Assembly (NCBI RefSeq): GCF_018294505.1
Contig: NC_057796.1
Coordinates: forward strand, 266,453,981 to 266,517,980
From: Triticum aestivum
Lineage: Eukaryota; Streptophyta; Magnoliopsida; Poales; Poaceae
Direction: 5' to 3'
DNA: 64,000 nucleotides
How positions within the stretch are numbered: position 1 is the stretch's first letter; each line of letters starts with the position of its first letter. Positions 38,001 to 47,876 of the stretch are shown piece by piece. The notes under the pieces are model-generated. The model was not told the origin of the DNA and ran no database searches. It worked only from the letters and a program-made list of their open reading frames with translations. A program made the translations under genes and the position numbers.

Positions 38001-38680
38001 CAGAGCCGTTGAGGGTGATGCGCTGGCGTTGGCTGGCCGCGCACGGATGCAGATCTTGAGTGGCAGCGGAGCGCTACGATGCGGTGGACGAGACCGTTGG
38101 TGAAGCCCCAACGGCCTCGGGGGGCGGAGGTGCGACGATGTGCTCGGTGAAGTAGCCCCGGTGAGCTGGGAGACGGCGTCGGTGAAGCGCACCTGATGCG
38201 GTGGAACTCGGTGTCTGTGAGGCACGTCGGTTGCGGCGGCCGACGTTGTCGGTGGACCACCCGGTGCGGTGGACGAGGGCGTAGATGAGGTAGCTCCGGT
38301 GCGGTGGTGAAGCGCGACCGTCGTCTTCGTCGTCGTCGTCCGGCACAGAGGTGGGGAACGGTGGGGAAAGAGACGAGACGAGGGGCGATTCGAGGGTTGG
38401 CGGCGAATTAGGGATTTGAGCAATCTGGGCGCGGAAGGGGACGGTGGAGAAGAGAGATTTTGCAGGGCTGGAATTGGGGCCGCCAGATATTTCAATCCGA
38501 AACGTGGAAGCGCGAACTTATATTGTCGTCGTCCTTTTTTTGGGGGGAGGGGGGTGGGTGGCTGGGTGCTACGCGTCCGTCCGACACACGCGACCACCCC
38601 GACAGGACTATGCTTCGGTGCCTTAAGGCACCTGCCTTTGTGTCCATGACATGTGGGCCCAACAGGTGGCTGGCCCACAT
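35029..38680 (-). pseudogene. second TnpA-like locus of CACTA-2, rearranged
   Basis: Minus-strand exons. The exon-1-like GC-rich region spans about 38,680-38,000. The exon 37665-37552 (114 bp) carries HPKRKQSCSEPVQRAS. The exon 35845-35732 (114 bp) carries PCKRKRSCSVPVQRTS. The C-terminal exon 35346-35029 is a coiled coil (VVERDSASALRDEVDMLRKQ). The two 114-bp exons are diverged duplicates with the same phase and the same GTAAGT donor. The basic KRKR run could be a nuclear signal. No Transposase_24 core is found, and a foreign reading frame lies between the two exon copies, so the locus is probably not a working transposase. It could encode a shorter DNA-binding or dimerising protein. Confidence 0.5.
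36578..36983 (+). CDS. small captured two-exon reading frame
   Basis: Exon 1 is 36578-36640 (MASSLRKRTVAACKSSMRNEQ, donor GTACAT). Exon 2 is 36732-36983 (acceptor TGTAG), in phase, giving about 104 residues. Exon 2 starts GIYEKMKPISTYF and then carries an imperfect repeat (EPEVSNEQTANEGFDANILH; DEHIVSNEGSNASILQAH). A basic start followed by a KPIS-F motif recalls the N-terminus of ZMYM1/hAT-type zinc-finger proteins of cereals, but no zinc finger or dimerisation domain follows. It is opposite in strand to the TnpA-like exons around it. I take it as a fragment picked up by the CACTA element. Function is unknown. Confidence 0.4.
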
Positions 38681-38727
38681 GTCAGTGACCCAAAGGCAGT
38701 TGCCTTTAAGGCACCGAAGCAGCGTCC
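38605..38727. mobile_element. 123-bp Mutator-like MITE hairpin
   Basis: Terminal inverted repeats GGACTATGCTTCGGTGCCTT and GGACGCTGCTTCGGTGCCTT (complement) fold the whole element into a hairpin around GGGCCCAACAGGTGGCTGGCCC. A perfect 9-bp duplication ACCCCGACA lies at 38596-38604 and 38728-38736. The 9-bp duplication is the mark of Mutator-type transposition. A second copy is at 62,384. Confidence 0.88.
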
Positions 38728-38864
38728 ACCCCGACACGACCCTGGTCTGCCTGGTGCGCCTACATTTGAGAATGCAAACGAATCTTCTTTCATTTGCAAA
38801 CGAATCTGTATGTATTACCATGCCCGTGTTTTCCTTGCAATAATTAGTCATTCGAAACGAGATA

Positions 38865-38968
38865 CTCCATCCGTTCACTTTTGTAAGTCGTTTCAGACAA
38901 CTTAAAATGAACTGTTTTGCACATTGTCTGAAATGTCTTCAAGGTCTTATAAAAGTGAACAGAGGGAG
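38865..38968. mobile_element. Stowaway MITE
   Basis: CTCCATCCGTTCACTTTTGTAA ... TTATAAAAGTGAACAGAGGGAG foldback, flanked by TA at 38863-38864 and 38969-38970. Confidence 0.9.
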
Positions 38969-39419
38969 TACTATAAATTAATTAATGAGGAGTTATTTGA
39001 AAAAAAATCGAAACGGTACCCACGCTAACGTGGATTAGAGTGTGTGTCACATAATTAGTTATTTGAATTAGAGTGTGTGTCACGTAGTTAGTTATTTGAA
39101 TTAGAGTGTGTGTCACGTAGCGATCTCCAATTCTAACGTGGATTTCGCATTTCACTGTATCCATGCTACTTTTTTAATACAAATTCATATGTATATGATG
39201 AACACCATGGTAGTGAGAAAACTTTTGGATGGATTCAAACATATGACCTACAAAATAGCACAACAAACTGAGTCAATGTCAACTTTTCGAAACTTAGTAT
39301 GGCACGAATTCGAAATAATTACCCGTATGCCTGGTCCTCGGTTCAAATCTTACAATGTACACCGAATTGAAACATCGATATTAAGTCTCGTACTATGTAC
39401 ATTCAAATGTTGTTTTTAG

Positions 39420-40640
39420 CCCCCCCCCCCCCGCACAAACGCTACATACTTCCTGTATCGGTCAATCTTCCTCTCCTAACCACCTTAGGAAGCTATCGGT
39501 TTCCAACACACGTTCATTCTTTCTCTCCATGTTTCGATCTCTAAGTCTCTCAACTACACAACCCCTTTTTCCACTCTGTTACCAAATGTATTTACCTCAC
39601 ACACCCGCCATTGCACCCCATGCCGAGCTCTCTCTCTCCCCCCTCTCCCTCTCACCCTCTCGCGCTAAATACATGCATTGCCTATCTAGCCCCCCAACCT
39701 CTCGTGCGCACGCACGCACGTTGTATATCTAGGTCACTCCCTCGAGACTGTCTCACTCTTTCTTCCGCACGGCGGGCCACACTCGCTCAATCTCGCTCTC
39801 TTTATCTGAGTCTCGTTTAACCTCGTTTTCTTTCACACACAAATGATATATCTCCCTGTTCGGGCCTCGATCGACACACTCTATACTCTCTCACGCAGAT
39901 TGTCTATCTAGGTCAGTCCATCCAAGCCGCCGCCACTCTTTCGACCTCATGGTGGGCCACGCTCACTCAATCTCTCTCTCTCTCTCTCTCCGTATGTCTC
40001 GATTGACCTCGCTCTTTCTCGGACAAAAACGATATATCACCATGTTTGAGCCCAATTCGACCTATTCACATTGTATACTCTCTCACGCACATCGTCTATC
40101 TAGGTCACTCTCTCCAACCCGTCTCACTCTTTCGATCGCACGGCGACCCTATGTGATCGGTTGACCTTGCTTCCTCCCACGCACAAAATATATCTACACG
40201 TCTGTGACTGGATCATCTCTCAAGCTCTATCTTACAGCCCTCACCCTTGCCAAAAAGCTCAATCGGACAATATCTCTCCAGAGCATATATATTTGTTCAA
40301 TGAATGTCGGACCACACTCACTTTGTCTCTCTATCTATATGTCTCTCGATTGACCTCGCTTTCTCACACCGTATCTTCCACGCGTTGAAGCTACTACCTC
40401 TCCATCCCTCGCAAAGCCGGAGCTATTTACATTGCGAGGGGCACTCCAACCTTGGATTAATTTGTGTAGGCATTTATTCCGGTCGGTTTAGATTATATTT
40501 TCGTAGCATTCGGCCCACAACTACTCCAAACACCGTTGCAACCCACGCAACTCCCCTAGTTGATTTCCCTCTGGCTCGGTCATCGCTCTCTCGCACGTCC
40601 TTTCTCGCCTTCAACGTCGCACCATGGTATTATTGAAAAA
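39420..40640 (+). repeat. pyrimidine-rich degenerate repeat tract
   Basis: Begins with a poly-C run and continues as CTCTC/CACTC-rich text. A repeating block of about 110-130 bases is built on TATCTAGGTCA(C/G)TC, TC(A/T)CTCTTTC and CGG(C/T)GGGCCAC (near 39,724, 39,905 and 40,096). A CT run lies at 39,968-39,990. Open frames are by-products. Confidence 0.6.
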
Positions 40641-41501
40641 ACTATGTTGTTCTCTTTAATTATTATAAATAAGCTACAAAACTACACACCGATAGTCCAC
40701 TTGGAATGGAACAAATTTCGACCCACAAATTAAAGTGCTACAAACTACACACCGAGGGGCCCACATGTCATGAAACAAATTTGGACCCATATACAAATTA
40801 AAAAATAAAGGACGAGGATCGAACATGCGACCGGGCCTTCAAGCCGCACGTCAATAGGCAACATACGTAGAATAGCAATGTTTGTTGTACCCCCTTTGTT
40901 CACATAATGTTTTTATATTACCACAGCCTAATTAATGGATAACATGTAATATTATTTTTAGTACTATTCGCCTTCACTTACTGGTGGGTTCCATGTGTGC
41001 TCTCTCTCTCCTCCCCTTCTGCGTTTAGACGCACGGGCAAACAGGAAGAACTCGCGGGCGATGTTGCCGTTGACCATATCTGGACGCGTTCACAAGTCAC
41101 GGCACCAGTTTCACGTACTAGCAGCACTAGTCAGTGTGTACGTGCAATGCACGTTAATTTGGAAGTATATTAAGTGCATGCGGATATTAACTACTAGGAT
41201 ATTATTTGCGTGTTGTCATGTGATTAGCACTATTTTTGGCATGAAATTAACTGCACGCTAAACGTGTTGAGCGCTCGACATTGAAGCAGTCTAGGTCGTT
41301 GGATGACAAGGAATACATGTGGCTTGATGACGTTTTATATTTAATTTGATACGGCTCTAGCAGAACATTCAATCGATCAAACCATACATTTCGTTCAGTC
41401 TGACTCCGACTTTAAATTATACGACGATCGATATAAAATAAACGGAAATGATAAACGTTCGGATTTTAAGCATGGCAATCCGAACGTTTTTCATGGCAAA
41501 T

Positions 41502-42203
41502 TTAGATTACGCGGCGGCGGCGGGGGCGTCTCGCGGTGGGAAGCGGCTCCTCTGCCGTGCTCTGTGTGTCGTCGGGCCACTGACCGACGGCGACGGCGGC
41601 GTCTTGCGCCGTTGTTGGCGTACTCCTGGACGTTGGCCTAGCTTCAAGGAAGGCCAAAATGTTCTGGACTTCGGAGCGAGTCAACTGGCGGGAGGAGGCG
41701 ACTGGCGTTGGTGCAAGGAAGCGGTCGACGGCGGCCATCCATGCCGCTGAGGGGGGCACTGGCACCCGCGCGGGGACAGGCGCTGTCAACGGCGCGGCGG
41801 AGACATTCGTGTGCACGGGCACCGGCACGGGCGCGCACGTCAGTGCACGCGCAGGCGCATGCGCTGGCAGGTGCACGGGCACCGGCACGGGCGTGCGCGT
41901 CAGTGCACGCGCAGGCGCATGCGCTGGCAGGTGCACGGGCGCGTGAAAGTCGGCGGGGACCTCGTGGAACCCCGTGGGATCAAGCTCGGCGACAATGTGC
42001 GGCTCCCAGCCCATCAATGCCACGGGGATGGGCGCTGGCGCAGTCGGGGCGACGGGAGCCGGAACGGGAGCGGGGACAGGCGCGGCGTCTTCCCGCAAGG
42101 CCAGTTCAAGCTCGTCCCAAAGCGCCTTATGTTCTTGAGACTCCGGCTGGGTGTCTTCCTCAGGAAACTGGAACACTAAGGGCAGACCATCGTGATGCGG
42201 CAT
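41502..42203 (-). CDS. hypothetical Pro/Ala-rich protein, 233 aa
   Basis: Single open frame on the minus strand from ATG at 42203. It has an acidic N-terminus (MPHHDGLPLVFQFPEEDTQP; EHKALWDELELALREDA). A Pro/Ala/Val/His-rich middle contains two copies of a 20-residue repeat (HLPAHAPARALTRTPVPVPV type), encoded by a 60-bp tandem repeat at 41,811-41,940. The C-terminal part is mixed (SEVQNILAFLEARPTS) and ends in an RRPRRRRVI basic run. I do not recognise a family. The opposite strand is also open over much of this length because of GC content. A real protein is plausible from the non-repeat ends but not proven. It lies between the two segmental duplications. Confidence 0.4.
   Translation of the reverse strand: MPHHDGLPLVFQFPEEDTQPESQEHKALWDELELALREDAAPVPAPVPAPVAPTAPAPIPVALMGWEPHIVAELDPTGFHEVPADFHAPVHLPAHAPARALTRTPVPVPVHLPAHAPARALTCAPVPVPVHTNVSAAPLTAPVPARVPVPPSAAWMAAVDRFLAPTPVASSRQLTRSEVQNILAFLEARPTSRSTPTTAQDAAVAVGQWPDDTQSTAEEPLPTARRPRRRRVI
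41811..41940. repeat. 60-bp tandem repeat, two full copies
   Basis: GTGCACGGGCACCGGCACGG block at 41,812 and 41,872 differing by a few bases, with a partial third copy at 41,932. The period is a multiple of three and keeps the minus-strand frame open. Confidence 0.85.
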
Positions 42204-43110
42204 GGCGTACGTTTAGGTCAGGCTAGTTGGAGGTAGACGACAGGAGAATCGGAGAGGAAGAGAGAGGATTGTAGCGATACCGGGTAGTGCGGGGTTGATT
42301 TTAAACTGCGGCGCCGGCGACATTAAAAGTGGGAGCAGTTGGGACGACGGTGGGCGGCGGAGCCTGGTCAAAGGGCTCGCCTCCCGGTGAGCCTGCACAG
42401 CGGTCTGCTCGCACGCCTCCCTGACAGCCGGCGCAGCGGTCTGCTCGCACGCCTCCCGTCGACTCACACGCTTGCTCGGACGGCACCTGCCGATGAGAAG
42501 CGGGGACTCGTGGCGGCACGTAAACGCCCACGGTTTCAATAGTGAAAGCGTTCGCCTTAACGTGACAGGTCTTTGTTCCAAAATACCTTGGCTCTTCATT
42601 TGTGCAACTTGTCATAAGCAGCTTGTCTCAAATTGAAGAAAAAACTTACGAAGTAATATTTGTGCCATATCACGTGACCATGCTTAGTTTCAAGAATTTA
42701 TGCTCACTTTTGGATTTTCTGAAATTTAAGATCCAGGATTCGAAACAATATCATAACCTGCATCATGCAATAAATTTTCAAGCCGTACATCTGTCCTGTT
42801 GTATTTCTTAAGAAAGGATTTGGTCAAACATTTTGCTTAGTTAGACTTCAGACAAGTTATATATGCAGAGTAAAAGGATAATCCCTCCGTACCAGTGCAT
42901 TGCCTGATATATTAACTCAAGTACTAGGCACGAACAAACGGGCTCAATTCTATGCTCATCCTGGTGTAGTAGTAGTAGTACTAGGCAATGCAGTTGACGG
43001 GTGACCTTGACGAGCGGCGACCGAGGGAATTGAACCGTGCTCGGCATGGTAGGTAACGTTGTCTAGTTACTAAAGCATCCCTCCGTTGTTCATCGGTAGT
43101 CATTATGGAC
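42204..43110. other. stretch without a supported gene
   Basis: 42,204-42,620 is GC-rich and holds a short direct repeat CAGCGGTCTGCTCGCACGCC (near 42,399 and 42,435). It is the probable upstream region of the minus-strand reading frame. 42,620-43,110 is AT-rich with no gene. Confidence 0.45.
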
Positions 43111-43559
43111 CGGGGACATGAGGGGAATTTCCTAGGGCTGGAATTCTGGCCGCCAGATATTTCGACTTGAAACGCTGAGGCTCGACTGGTTGGGGTTGCC
43201 TAATGTGCGTACCACGCAGGCCACCGAAGGACACGAGCCCGGGTTTTTTAGGATCAACATGAGCCAAGGTCTGGCTGGTACGCCGTTGGGTCCTACCATT
43301 CGAGAATATGAAAGGAACCTTTTAAATTGCCGAACGAATCTATGTGTATTACAATACCCGTATTTTCCTTGCAAATACTAATCTCAACGTGGTAATTGAT
43401 TTATGACGAGTTGTTGAATTAGAGTGAGTTTGTGATATAGTGATCTCAACGTGGATTTCACATTTCATGGTATCCCTAGTAAGTTTTCCAATGCAAATTC
43501 AAATTTAAAAGATGAACAATATGGAGGTGAGAAAACTTTGTATGTATCAAGCATATGAC

Positions 43560-43590
43560 CACACACACACACACAGACACACACGCACGA
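43560..43590. repeat. CA microsatellite
   Basis: (CA)n with interruptions (CAGACACACACGCAC). Confidence 0.9.
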
Positions 43591-43664
43591 ACACAACAAC
43601 AATCCAATAAGTATAGTGCATCTATTTTTCCAAACCATGCATGTATGACACGAATTCAAAAATA

Positions 43665-43824
43665 CTCCTTCTATTCCTAAATATTAGTCTTTTAGAGAGT
43701 TCAACAAGTGACTACATACGGAGCAAAATGAGTGAATCTAGACTCTAAAATATGTCTATATACATCCGTATGTGCCAGTCCATTTGAAGCCTCTAAAAAG
43801 ACTAATATTTAGGAACGAAGGGAG
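43665..43824. mobile_element. Stowaway MITE
   Basis: CTCCTTCTATTCCTAAATATTAG ... CTAATATTTAGGAACGAAGGGAG, TA at 43663-43664 and 43825-43826. Same family as those at 16,534 and 62,094. Confidence 0.9.
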
Positions 43825-44074
43825 TAAAATGTAAGACATCCATGGTCCTCAGTTCAATATTTAAAATGAACATGAAACTGAAACATGAATATTAAGTCTA
43901 GTACTATAGTACATGCAAATGTTGTGTTTAGGCGGAGCTATGATTGTCGGGGGTCAACCCCTCGACCTTAGATAAAATTGTGGAGCTCTGTTTAGGGTTG
44001 TTTAGATTATATTTGTCCCCACCCTCCCAACCACCGATTGGTTGTGCACCCCCCACCCCTCCTCCCCGGGAGAA

Positions 44075-45000
44075 TATCATGTGCCCCCATACCTTAGATG
44101 CTATATGCCGATACGAGTTGCTTGGAGCTTGTAGATCTGAGATATAGCAGCTCACATGATGTGTCTTAATATTTTTACAGGAAACCTTGATGAGTTTGAG
44201 AATTGCACACAATTTGTACAAAAACTACTCAGATGCCCTTGGATCCCATATCCAACGACCTCGAAGCTCGTATCACCGTAGCATCTAAGATGAAGGAGGA
44301 CATCATATTCTCCTGTATGTAAGAATATCATGTGCTACCACACCTTAGATGCTTTGGTGATACAAGCTCTTCGGAGCCGTTGGATTTGTGACCCAACACC
44401 TCCTCGGTGGTTCGAATGGTTTTTTGCAGAAAAGCCCCAAAAGAGTTCGGCCACTGCTTACAAGCACAAAGACTGCTCAGATGCCATTGGATCTCAGATC
44501 AAACGACCTCCAAGCTCGTATCACCGTAGCATCCAAGCTGCGATAGCACCTTATGTTTTCTCGCACGGGAGAGTATGAGGTGCTCCCGCACCGTAGATTC
44601 TATGGTGATACGAGTTCACTGAGATCTAACGGCCCACAGTAGGAGGTTTGAATGTTTTTGCAATATACGGCTGATAGAGTTTGGGAAATGCGCAGAAAGT
44701 ACAAGTACTACGCATGTGCCATCTGATCACTGATCATACGACCTAGATGCTCATATCACCGTAGCGGGTAATTAAGCTACGGGGAGCACCTAATATGAGC
44801 ACCGGGGAGCCGTTGGATCGAAGATGCAGCGGCACACACGAGGCCTGAATGTTTTATTTGCAAAAAAAACCTTTGGAGAGTTTGGAAATTGCGCATAATT
44901 ACAAAGACTACTCCCAAGCCATTGGATCTCACTTCCAACGGTGTAAAAACTCGTATCACCATAGTATCTAAGCTGCGGGGTGGATGTGATATTCTATGCC
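44075..45000. repeat. tandem array of four foldback units
   Basis: Four units of about 210-255 bases (near 44,075-44,330, 44,325-44,580, 44,575-44,790 and 44,785-45,000). Each opens with a form of TTAGATGCTATGGTGATACGAG and closes with its complement CTCGTATCACCGTAGCATCTAAG. Central GATCTGAGATCCAACG-like words are also inverted. Outer words GAGAATATCATGTGC and CATGATATTCTCC repeat at unit borders. No coding capacity. Confidence 0.75.
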
Positions 45001-45390
45001 GCTGTCATTTTTGTTCGTAAACTTGCAAAATACGTGTAACTCGTGCCGTTACTTGTCTAACCGCGCAAAGTGTTTGTTCAAAAAAAACCATCCTACACTG
45101 AAATATCGGAACAACACACGGGGGTCCCACTTGTCATTAATCAAATTTGGACCTAAAACTAACAAATCTGAAAGACGAGATTCGAACTGGCAACCTGGAC
45201 TACAAAGCGTAAATCGATAGCCTGAAAAAACGAACGGTTGTTGGCTTTGTCCCATAACTTGATTTTATACAGTACTTCGTGCATGACCGTTGTCTCACTT
45301 ACTGGTGGGTCCCAGGTCTACGATCTCAATCTCTCTTCTCTCCATCGTCTAACCTTTGCACGGGCACACACGAAGAGCGGCGCTAGCTTG

Positions 45391-45740
45391 CCGTGGTGTT
45401 ATTACAACTAAAAAAAAGCTTGGAAAATAGAAGAATCGCCTAGAACAAGAGACGTTGTGGCTGGTCGAGACGGAGCTAACCACATCTATCCTCCGTGCCA
45501 CGTTTGCATGATGAAGCTGTGTGGCTAGTGGGTGTTTTCGACCGACTGGCTGGGTCCCGAGGTCGAACCATAGGTACCACGTCTGATACAGTATATTTTT
45601 ACACGCACATTTTTCCTCTGTGCCGAGACGTGGCACACCCTACCGCGTGGTTTCGGGGTCCTCCTGGGTGGTGCACGCATATATTCTTCCTGACGTGGGA
45701 CGCCCTACCGCGCGTTTTCTGGGTCCTCCTCGGTCGTAGC
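45391..45740. other. leader region of the 46.2-kb gene model
   Basis: No gene. Contains two copies of a GACGTGG(G/C)AC-CCCTACCGCG-GGGTCCTCCT block at about 45,628 and 45,692, which also resembles text at 47,540-47,575 ahead of the next gene model. Confidence 0.5.
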
Positions 45741-45815
45741 GCCGAAGCAAGTAAATGAGTCGTCAAATCACGAAAGACCACCTTTCCCGCCGAGTACATC
45801 AGTGAAGCACGGTGG
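45741..45815 (+). promoter_or_regulatory. shared leader/promoter module, copy 3
   Basis: GCGCCGAAGCAAGTAAATGAGTCGTCAAATCACG, ACCACCTTTCCCGCCGAGTAC, GTGAAGCA. This is the most diverged copy, 400 bases ahead of the 46,216 gene model. Confidence 0.5.
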
Positions 45816-45941
45816 CTAGCTAGTTGGGCTAGTTCGACCGATTAGCTAGGCCGCTGCTACATTTGTTTTTTCACCCTTTTTTATCTACTTGCCGGCAGGT
45901 AAATTTAAATATCCACCGCGGCGTTGCTCTAGTGTTTGGGT

Positions 45942-46019
45942 GCGGCAGGATTTTTAATTTTTTGATTGACGGGAGCAGGCGCGGCAGGATTTTTAATTTT
46001 TTGATTGACGGGAGCAGGC
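45942..46019 (+). repeat. 39-bp perfect tandem duplication
   Basis: GCGGCAGGATTTTTAATTTT, then TTGATTGACGGGAGCAGGC, twice without change (starts 45,942 and 45,981), with GCGGCAG starting a third copy. It lies about 200 bases before the 46,216 start codon, so it may sit in the promoter or 5' leader. Confidence 0.93.
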
Positions 46020-46215
46020 GCGGCAGCAATTAGTCATGATGACTCCGCCTGTAAAAACCCACTGCTCCCTGATGTGAGAAGTCGTCGACTGGTGTTTCAC
46101 CGTTGTGAAAACCAAAAGATTCCCCCGCTGCTCCCTCCGCCTTCCCGTAGATTGCATTGCCTTTCAGCCGTTTCGCCCCCTTTGCTTCCTCTCCCCATTG
46201 CTTCTACCTGGTGCC

Positions 46216-46920
46216 ATGGCGGTGCAGCAGATCACGGAGTCCGAGGTGAGGCGCCTGACACAGGAGCTCCATGCCAAGGATGCGGAGCTCAGGGCCAAGG
46301 ACGTGGAGCTCCGTGAGCTCAAGGAGGAGAGGAGTGCCATGCTCCTCCGTTACGTGCGGGAGTTCACGGAGCTTCAAAAGCGGCAGGCGTTGACCACAAA
46401 GATGCTCGAGGCATCGGCGGCGTTGCTGCAGAAAGCGGGAGATACGATAGGCCGTCAGGGGAGCCGGCTAGAGCGCGAGCGGGCCGATCGTGACGAGGTC
46501 CAGGATCGCCTCAGCCACTTGGTGAACCAAGTTGCCACACATGTGTTGCAGCTACGCGATGCCTACCATCGTGCCAGCGTGACGATGCCGGCCGTCGGGC
46601 TAAACCCGTTCGACCACCCGGTCGACTTCAACGAGCTGCGGCTTCCTGACCTGGTCTCCTTCTTCACCTATATCTCCGAGGAGCTGAGCCGTCTCCGCGC
46701 GATGGTGGGGGCTGAGCTGGACAAGGAGGGGCTGCGGGCTGCCGTCGCCGTTGCCGGGCGAATCCTTTCAGGGCTCCGTCACCGGAATGCATTCGTGCCA
46801 TTGGACGCCGTCTTTGATGAGCTGGCTCCCGTCGACCGGGAGCGGGCTCTGCGGGCAGTTGCACCCTGCATCACCAACGTCGTGTGCCTCGAGAAGCAGA
46901 GGGACTTCGGTGGTGTTTAG
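46216..46920 (+). CDS. hypothetical coiled-coil protein, 234 aa
   Basis: Single-exon frame. ATG 46216 is preferred to an upstream in-frame ATG at 46105 because it sits in GCCATGGCG context and begins the charged helix. Residues 1-90 form a strong coiled coil (ESEVRRLTQELHAKDAELRA; then KDVELRELKEERSAMLLRYV). The rest is helical (LPDLVSFFTYISEELSRLRA; GRILSGLRHRNAFVPLDAVF) and ends CLEKQRDFGGV. GC-rich codons contrast with the AT-rich surroundings and suit a real grass gene. The coiled coil is not similar enough to the TnpA tail to link the two. I do not recognise a family. It lies downstream of promoter module copy 3. Probably host-derived cargo or an accessory gene of CACTA-2. Confidence 0.6.
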   Translation: MAVQQITESEVRRLTQELHAKDAELRAKDVELRELKEERSAMLLRYVREFTELQKRQALTTKMLEASAALLQKAGDTIGRQGSRLERERADRDEVQDRLSHLVNQVATHVLQLRDAYHRASVTMPAVGLNPFDHPVDFNELRLPDLVSFFTYISEELSRLRAMVGAELDKEGLRAAVAVAGRILSGLRHRNAFVPLDAVFDELAPVDRERALRAVAPCITNVVCLEKQRDFGGV

Positions 46921-47689
46921 GCGCCCTCTGCATGGGCATGTCCATGTCTCGGCACAACATGACCGTTGGATCAAACTTAGACGGCGCAGATCAGTCACTG
47001 TAGCACAAAGCGTGTGGGTGTGTTTGGTTGCATTCTCATCTCAATATAGTTGTTTCCTCTTCGTATATTTTTGTCAACCTACTAGTGTGGACTCATGCAC
47101 CCTTCATGCACTCTGCCAAACACCCAAAAGTGGGTCGAGAAGGGAACTTTTGCTCCCATCCCGTGCACCCTTCATACACCCTGCCTAACACTATTCGTGC
47201 TTCATATGGTTCATGTTTCGTGGAGTACTGTAGCACCGTACTCTCCGTGTGCTGTGGACCTAGTTCTGTTAACATTGATCTCACCGTTCATTCTTGACCG
47301 GACAGTCGAAAAAGCGGTACTATGTTACATATAGGAGTAGTTGACATGCGCACAACATCATTTGTTATCGTCATATCTTACTACACTAGCAACAAGATTG
47401 TGTAGTACTGACGTATGAACCACTGCACATGCCTAGTAGTAGGAGCACTGTGCATGTTCAAGTGGCTACCGTGTTTCGCACTCCTCCGTCGTAAGAGTGG
47501 AACCGCTTGCTGTAATCATTTTTTTCTTCTGAAAAACAGTGGACACGCTCTACCGTGCGGATCCTCCTCCAGCCATGCACTAAATTACTCACTTTCACCG
47601 ACGTGTGGGACAGCCAGCACCTGGGTCCACCAGCCATGCACTAAATTACTCCGTAGTAGAGTGACGGTAGACTACCCGATCGAACCGCC
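46921..47689. other. 3' and intergenic region
   Basis: No gene. A CACCCTTCAT(G/A)CA(C/T)(T/C)CTGCC-type word repeats at 47,098 and 47,165. CCA(G)CCATGCACTAAATTACTC repeats at 47,570 and 47,630. Confidence 0.5.
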
Positions 47690-47780
47690 GCAGTAATGCC
47701 CAATGAGCCGTCAAATCACAAAACCCCCTCCTTTCCAGCAGTAAGTTGGATGGACGAAGCAACCATCATTTCACTCTTCT
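47690..47780 (+). promoter_or_regulatory. shared leader/promoter module, copy 4
   Basis: GCAGTAATGCCCAATGAGCC, GTCAAATCACA, a C-rich run, CCAGCAGTAAGTTGGATGGA, CGAAGCAACCATCATTTCAC. It lies about 100 bases before the start of the 47,877 gene model. It is nearly the same as copy 5 at 52,007, which precedes another gene model. Confidence 0.7.
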
Positions 47781-47875
47781 CTCTCAGCTTCCTCTCTTGA
47801 AGAAAACCCCCACTTGCTTCGCTTCTCCCTCATCTCGTTCCTCCTTTCACTCTTCTCTCTCAGCTTCCTCTCTTG
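47770..47875 (+). repeat. 30-bp direct repeat in a pyrimidine-rich leader
   Basis: The 30-base block beginning TTCACTCTTCTCTCTCAGCT occurs identically at 47,770-47,799 and 47,846-47,875, ending one base before the GATG start of the gene model. Pyrimidine patches of this kind are common in plant core promoters and 5' leaders. Confidence 0.9.
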
Positions 47876-47876
47876 G

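Larger units (their letters stand above)
38450..41060 (+). repeat. segmental duplication, copy A
   Basis: Starts AGGGCTGGAATTGGGGCCGC, CAGATATTTC and ends with CTTACTGGTGGGTTCCATG and a Leu/Arg GC-rich start. Ordered matches to copy B (43,120-45,390) include GAATCTGTATGTATTAC, ATTAGAGTGTGTGTCAC, CGTGGATTTCGCATTTCA, GGTCCTCGGTTCAA and ATTAAGTCTCGTACTA. The middle differs: here a pyrimidine-rich tract, in B a foldback array. MITEs inside the two copies are different insertions. Confidence 0.75.
43120..45390 (+). repeat. segmental duplication, copy B
   Basis: Starts AGGGCTGGAATTCTGGCCGC, CAGATATTTCGAC and ends CTTACTGGTGGGTCCCAGG. It matches copy A (38,450-41,060) in order over its outer parts. 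The centre is replaced by a foldback array at 44,075-45,000. A CA run (43,560-43,590) and its own Stowaway are specific to this copy. Confidence 0.75.

Noticed and set aside
38416..38905. Frames overlapping the hairpin MITE
   Set aside because: They arise from the MITE foldback and the GC-rich exon-1 region, and several are mutually exclusive.
39611..40636. Plus-strand Ser/Leu-rich frames
   Set aside because: Pyrimidine-rich degenerate tandem repeat.
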